A stretch of DNA of 64,000 bases. Source: Beijerinckiaceae bacterium RH AL1. GTDB taxonomy: Bacteria; Pseudomonadota; Alphaproteobacteria; Rhizobiales; Beijerinckiaceae. The notes under the pieces are model-generated. The model worked only from the letters and a program-made list of their open reading frames with translations, was not told where the DNA came from and searched no databases. The stretch is from the NCBI GenBank assembly GCA_901457705.2, contig LR590083.2:1922597-1986596 (forward strand). The letters run 5' to 3'. The position numbers and the translations under genes were made by a program. Positions 60,917 to 64,000 of this stretch are shown here, piece after piece. Positions within the stretch are counted from its first letter, which is position 1, and each line of letters opens with the position of its first letter.

Positions 60917-62341
60917 TCACTCCATGGCTTCGAGCTCGATGCCGCGCGTCTCCTTGACCTTCATCAGCACGAAGACGAGCGACACGACGGCCATCAGCGC
61001 ATAGATGCCGTAGGCGAAGCCGAGGCTGAGGTCGGCGAGCGTCGGGAAAGTTTGCGACACGATGAAGTTCGCAACCCACTGCGCCGCCGCGGCGACCGCA
61101 AGCGCATAGGCGCGGATGCGGTTGTTGAACATCTCGCCGAGCAGCACCCAGACCACCGGGCCCCAGCTCATGCCGAAGAAGACGACATAGAGGTTTGCGG
61201 CGACGATCGCGATATGGCCGGCCGTTGGGGACAAAACGGGTTGGTGGGTCGTCGGATCGAGCGGCGACGTGCCGAAGATGTAGGCCATCGTGCCGAGCGT
61301 GACGGCCATGCCGATCGAGCCGATGACCAGGAGCGGCTTGCGTCCGAGCTTGTCGACGAGCGCGATCGCCACGAGCGTCACGACGATGTTGGTGACCGAC
61401 GTGAAGACCGTGATGGCGAGCGAGTCGTTCTGCGTGAAGCCGACCGCATGCCACAGCGTCGACGAGTAGTAGAAGATGACGTTGATGCCGACGAACTGCT
61501 GGAACACCGACAGCAGGATGCCGACCCAGACGATCGGCAGCAGGCCGAAGTACGGCCCCGCCAGATCCCTCAGGCTCTGCTGGCGCTCCTCGCCGATGCT
61601 CTCCCTGATCTCGGCGATCTTCTCCTCGGGCGGAGGATTGTTGCCGACGAAGCGCCGGAGGACGTTGGCGGCTTCGACGAAGCGGTTCTTGCGCACGAGG
61701 TAGCGCGGCGACTCCGGGATCATCAGGGCGAGCAAGGCGTAGACGAGGGCCGGAAGCGCCGCCGAGATGAACATCCAGCGCCACGCCTCCCAGCCGAACC
61801 ACAGCGGCTTGTCGGGGCCGCCCGCAGTCTTGGCGAGCGCGTAGTCGATGAGCAGGGCGACGAAGATGCCGAAGACGATCGCCAGCTGCTGCAGCGAGCC
61901 CAGGCGGCCGCGGAACTCGGCCGGCGAGACCTCGGCGATATAGGCCGGCGCGATGACGCTGGCGGCGCCGATGGCGGTGCCGCCCAGGATGCGGAACGCG
62001 GTCAGCATGCCGATGCCGGTGGCGAGACCCGTCCCGATCGAGCTGACGAAGAAGATCGCTGCGGCGAGGATCATCACCATGATGCGGCCGTAGGCGTCGG
62101 CGAGCGGGCCGGCGAACCAGGCGCCGATTGCCGACCCGAGGAGCGCGCTGGCGACCGAGAAGCCGAGCAGCGCGGAGCTCACGCCGGACCACGTCTTGAC
62201 GGCGTCGACGGCGCCGTTGATCACGGCCGTGTCGAAGCCGAAGAGGAAGCCGCCCATGGCGGCGGACGCCGCGACGAGCACGATCTTGCCGAGGGCCGGA
62301 CGATCCGGCACGACCCCAACCACATTGTCGACCGTGGTCAT
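60917..62341 (-). CDS. Sugar porter family MFS transporter
   Basis: A 474-residue 12-helix transporter of the sugar porter (GLF/XylE-like) family. The start GGFLFGFDTAVINGA, the loop DAYGRIM, AEVSPAEFRGRLGSLQQL, MIPESPRYLVR and the later DKLGRKPLL and FFGMSWGPVVWVLLGEMF are family motifs. A proton symport of hexose or pentose is the usual role. ATG 62341 has GGGAGG six bases before it; the open frame to 62422 is not required. Confidence 0.9.
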   Translation of the reverse strand: MTTVDNVVGVVPDRPALGKIVLVAASAAMGGFLFGFDTAVINGAVDAVKTWSGVSSALLGFSVASALLGSAIGAWFAGPLADAYGRIMVMILAAAIFFVSSIGTGLATGIGMLTAFRILGGTAIGAASVIAPAYIAEVSPAEFRGRLGSLQQLAIVFGIFVALLIDYALAKTAGGPDKPLWFGWEAWRWMFISAALPALVYALLALMIPESPRYLVRKNRFVEAANVLRRFVGNNPPPEEKIAEIRESIGEERQQSLRDLAGPYFGLLPIVWVGILLSVFQQFVGINVIFYYSSTLWHAVGFTQNDSLAITVFTSVTNIVVTLVAIALVDKLGRKPLLVIGSIGMAVTLGTMAYIFGTSPLDPTTHQPVLSPTAGHIAIVAANLYVVFFGMSWGPVVWVLLGEMFNNRIRAYALAVAAAAQWVANFIVSQTFPTLADLSLGFAYGIYALMAVVSLVFVLMKVKETRGIELEAME

Positions 62342-62552
62342 GTGCGTCCTCCCGCTTTTCTTCTTCGTTTCTGCGATGGCCGTCGGCACGCGTTTGCCGT
62401 CCGCGGAGTCGATGGACCGCACGGCTCGACGCTCGCGAGCGAATTGCTGCGAGTAGATTACCTATTCGAAGCTTTAGCGATAGGTGCCGAAAGGAAGACG
62501 CATCGGCCTCGCACTCGGACAGCCGTCCGAACGGCCCGGTCGGGAGGCTTGA

Positions 62553-62924
62553 TCAGCCCGCTTCCGACATGTCGGCGGCCTTCAGCGACACCGACTCGCC
62601 GCAGCCGCAGGCCGAGATCTGGTTCGGGTTGCGGAAGGTGAAGGTGGAGGAGATCTTGCTCGTCTCGAAGTCGAGCGTCGTGCCGAGCAGGAACATCAGC
62701 GCCTTTGAATCGACGAGCAGCGTCACGCCCTTGTCCTCGACGACCTCATCGAGCGGGTGCTTCTCGTCGGCGAACTCGACCGTGTAGGACATGCCGGCGC
62801 AGCCGCCGTTCTTGACGCCGATGCGCAGGCCGGCGACCGGGCGGCCGGCATTGGCGATGAGGCCGCGCGCGCGCTCGGCGGCTGCATCGGTCATCGACAT
62901 CACGGCGAAACGGGAACGGGCCAT
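62553..62924 (-). CDS. Iron-sulfur cluster assembly protein, IscA/SufA type
   Basis: A 123-residue A-type Fe-S carrier. The three cluster cysteines are in NGGCAGMSY and SACGCGES. The C-terminal end is extended by SLKAADMSEAG relative to most IscA. It receives an Fe-S cluster and passes it to apoproteins. Whether it is SufA, IscA or ErpA cannot be decided, and no suf/isc operon is visible. Confidence 0.9.
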   Translation of the reverse strand: MARSRFAVMSMTDAAAERARGLIANAGRPVAGLRIGVKNGGCAGMSYTVEFADEKHPLDEVVEDKGVTLLVDSKALMFLLGTTLDFETSKISSTFTFRNPNQISACGCGESVSLKAADMSEAG

Positions 62925-63015
62925 CGGGTATCCTCTTTGAGCGCGAATATGGGCCCTTTCGCGCCGCGGCGAAAGCCCCAGGCCAGGGCGTCGGCGAGCC
63001 GCCGACCGAAGCGGG

Positions 63016-64000
63016 TCAGGCGAACCGCGCCCTCACCTGGTCCGCCCGCTCGGGCGCCACGCGCACACGGACGCGGATGGCCTCTTCGCCGTCGTCGCGC
63101 GCCAGCACCTCGCCCCGCTCGTAGAGCCAGGCGAGACCTTTCCCGTCGGCGGGGTCGAGCGACAGCTCGAGCACCGGGCGCCCTTCGGCGATGCGCTCCT
63201 CGATCTCCGAGACGAGCGCGTCCTCGCCCTCGCCCGTCAGCGCCGAGACGAGAATCGGCCGGCCCTCGTTGCGCCGGCGCGCGCTGTTGGAGAGCGCCAG
63301 GGCCCGCTCCGCGTCGAGGAGATCGAGCTTGTTCCACACCTCGAGCAGGCGGCGGTGATCGTCGGGGTCGATCCCGAGCTCGCGCAGGATCGCCTCGACG
63401 TCGGCGGACTGCGCCTCGGTGTCCTCGTGCGAGATGTCGCGCACGTGCAGGATCACGTCGGCCTCGAGCACCTCCTCGAGCGTCGCGCGGAAGGCCGAGA
63501 CGAGCATCGTCGGCAGGTCCGAGATGAACCCGACCGTGTCGGAGAGGATCGCCCGGCCGCCGTGCGGCAGCGCCAGGTTTCGCAGCGTCGGGTCGAGCGT
63601 GGCGAACAGCATGTCCTCGGCCATCACGGTGGCGCGGGTCAGCCGGTTGAAGAGCGTCGACTTGCCGGCGTTGGTGTAGCCGACGAGCGCGACGATCGGG
63701 TACGGCACGTCGCGGCGCGTCTTGCGGTGCAGGCCGCGCGTGCGCTTCACCTTCTCGAGGTCGGCCTCGATGCGCACCATGCGCTCGGAGATGAGGCGCC
63801 GATCGGTCTCGATCTGCGTCTCGCCCGGGCCGCCGAGAAAGCCGAAGCCGCCGCGCTGTCGCTCGAGATGGGTCCAGGAGCGCACGAGCCGCGACTTCTG
63901 ATAGGCGAGATGCGCCAGCTCGACCTGCAGCGCACCTTCCTTGGTGCGGGCGCGGCGACCGAATATCTCCAGGATCAGCCCGGTGCGGTCGATGACCTTG
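63016..64000 (-). CDS. hflX: GTPase HflX, 5' part beyond the window
   Basis: The C-terminal 328 or so residues of HflX, a ribosome-associated GTPase that splits stalled 70S ribosomes. The frame is open to base 64000 without a start needed. Seen are [24 protein letters not shown], the Gly-rich [21 protein letters not shown]1 [16 protein letters not shown] and NKLD. The gene continues outside, so the N-terminal domain is not visible. Confidence 0.93.
   Translation of the reverse strand, partial: KVIDRTGLILEIFGRRARTKEGALQVELAHLAYQKSRLVRSWTHLERQRGGFGFLGGPGETQIETDRRLISERMVRIEADLEKVKRTRGLHRKTRRDVPYPIVALVGYTNAGKSTLFNRLTRATVMAEDMLFATLDPTLRNLALPHGGRAILSDTVGFISDLPTMLVSAFRATLEEVLEADVILHVRDISHEDTEAQSADVEAILRELGIDPDDHRRLLEVWNKLDLLDAERALALSNSARRRNEGRPILVSALTGEGEDALVSEIEERIAEGRPVLELSLDPADGKGLAWLYERGEVLARDDGEEAIRVRVRVAPERADQVRARFA

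Overview
The window is very GC-rich DNA, densely coded on both strands with short gaps and many 1-14 base stop/start overlaps. The gene content points to an alphaproteobacterium of the order Hyphomicrobiales (Rhizobiales), perhaps near Beijerinckiaceae/Methylobacteriaceae. The evidence is a purF-cvpA-radA block, a DUF2849-cysI-cysH-DUF934 sulfur operon, a fused CysN/CysC, an ScfR-type fatty-acyl regulator, HpnP-like hopanoid methylases, an EcfG-type stress promoter and DUF3775/DUF1839 proteins. I saw no insertion sequence, prophage, CRISPR array or rRNA. Assignment below the order is inference.

Layout. 1-6114: end of a solute-binding protein, then a five-gene plus-strand cluster with a carrier protein, an acyl-CoA-dehydrogenase-like flavoprotein, an amino acid:[carrier protein] ligase (a class II tRNA-synthetase relative), a DUF1839 protein and a GH2 glycosidase. 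This is the best candidate here for a poorly described system. 6174-12742: stress and membrane proteins, then the sulfite/APS reductase operon, a DJ-1/PfpI protein, DUF3775 and a nitrilase. 12771-13168: two oppositely oriented tRNA-Ser genes. 13433-15531: an ABC exporter. 15535-21964 (minus): aldehyde dehydrogenase, glycosyltransferase, acyltransferase and two CrtI/CrtN-type desaturases, the enzyme set of a staphyloxanthin-like glyco-carotenoid pathway. 22115-31552 (minus, with a plus-strand insert at 26834-28127): purF, cvpA, radA, yqgE, a DsbD-N protein, peroxiredoxin, folD, a mutarotase and a lipid kinase. 31741-35082: two tandem HpnP-like B12/radical-SAM genes. 35343-44336: a GAF-like/receiver protein, a His/Met-rich secreted protein, an rRNA/tRNA uracil methyltransferase, an SDR, OpgG/D, CobU/CobP and CysD-CysNC. 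44440-54403: ALS-type enzyme, tRNA-Leu, MgtE, a cupin, a LuxR-type regulator divergent from ScfR, an RraA-like protein, CopC, a polysaccharide deacetylase and a CelD-like acyltransferase. 54590-64000: OtsB, glyoxalase, a beta-propeller with two MxaD-like SRPBCC proteins, PepN, a sugar porter, an IscA-type protein and the C-terminal part of HflX.

How parts fit. Hopanoids and C30 carotenoids both derive from squalene or its precursors, and HpnP needs cobalamin, for which CobU/CobP is a salvage/assembly enzyme. CysD-CysNC makes APS/PAPS, and CysH and CysI reduce it to sulfide. Three genes (the carotenoid acyltransferase, the second HpnP and the RNA methyltransferase) each carry one frameshift that looks like loss of a single C in a C/G run while the rest of the gene is intact. 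This may be recent decay or, more likely, a shared assembly error.
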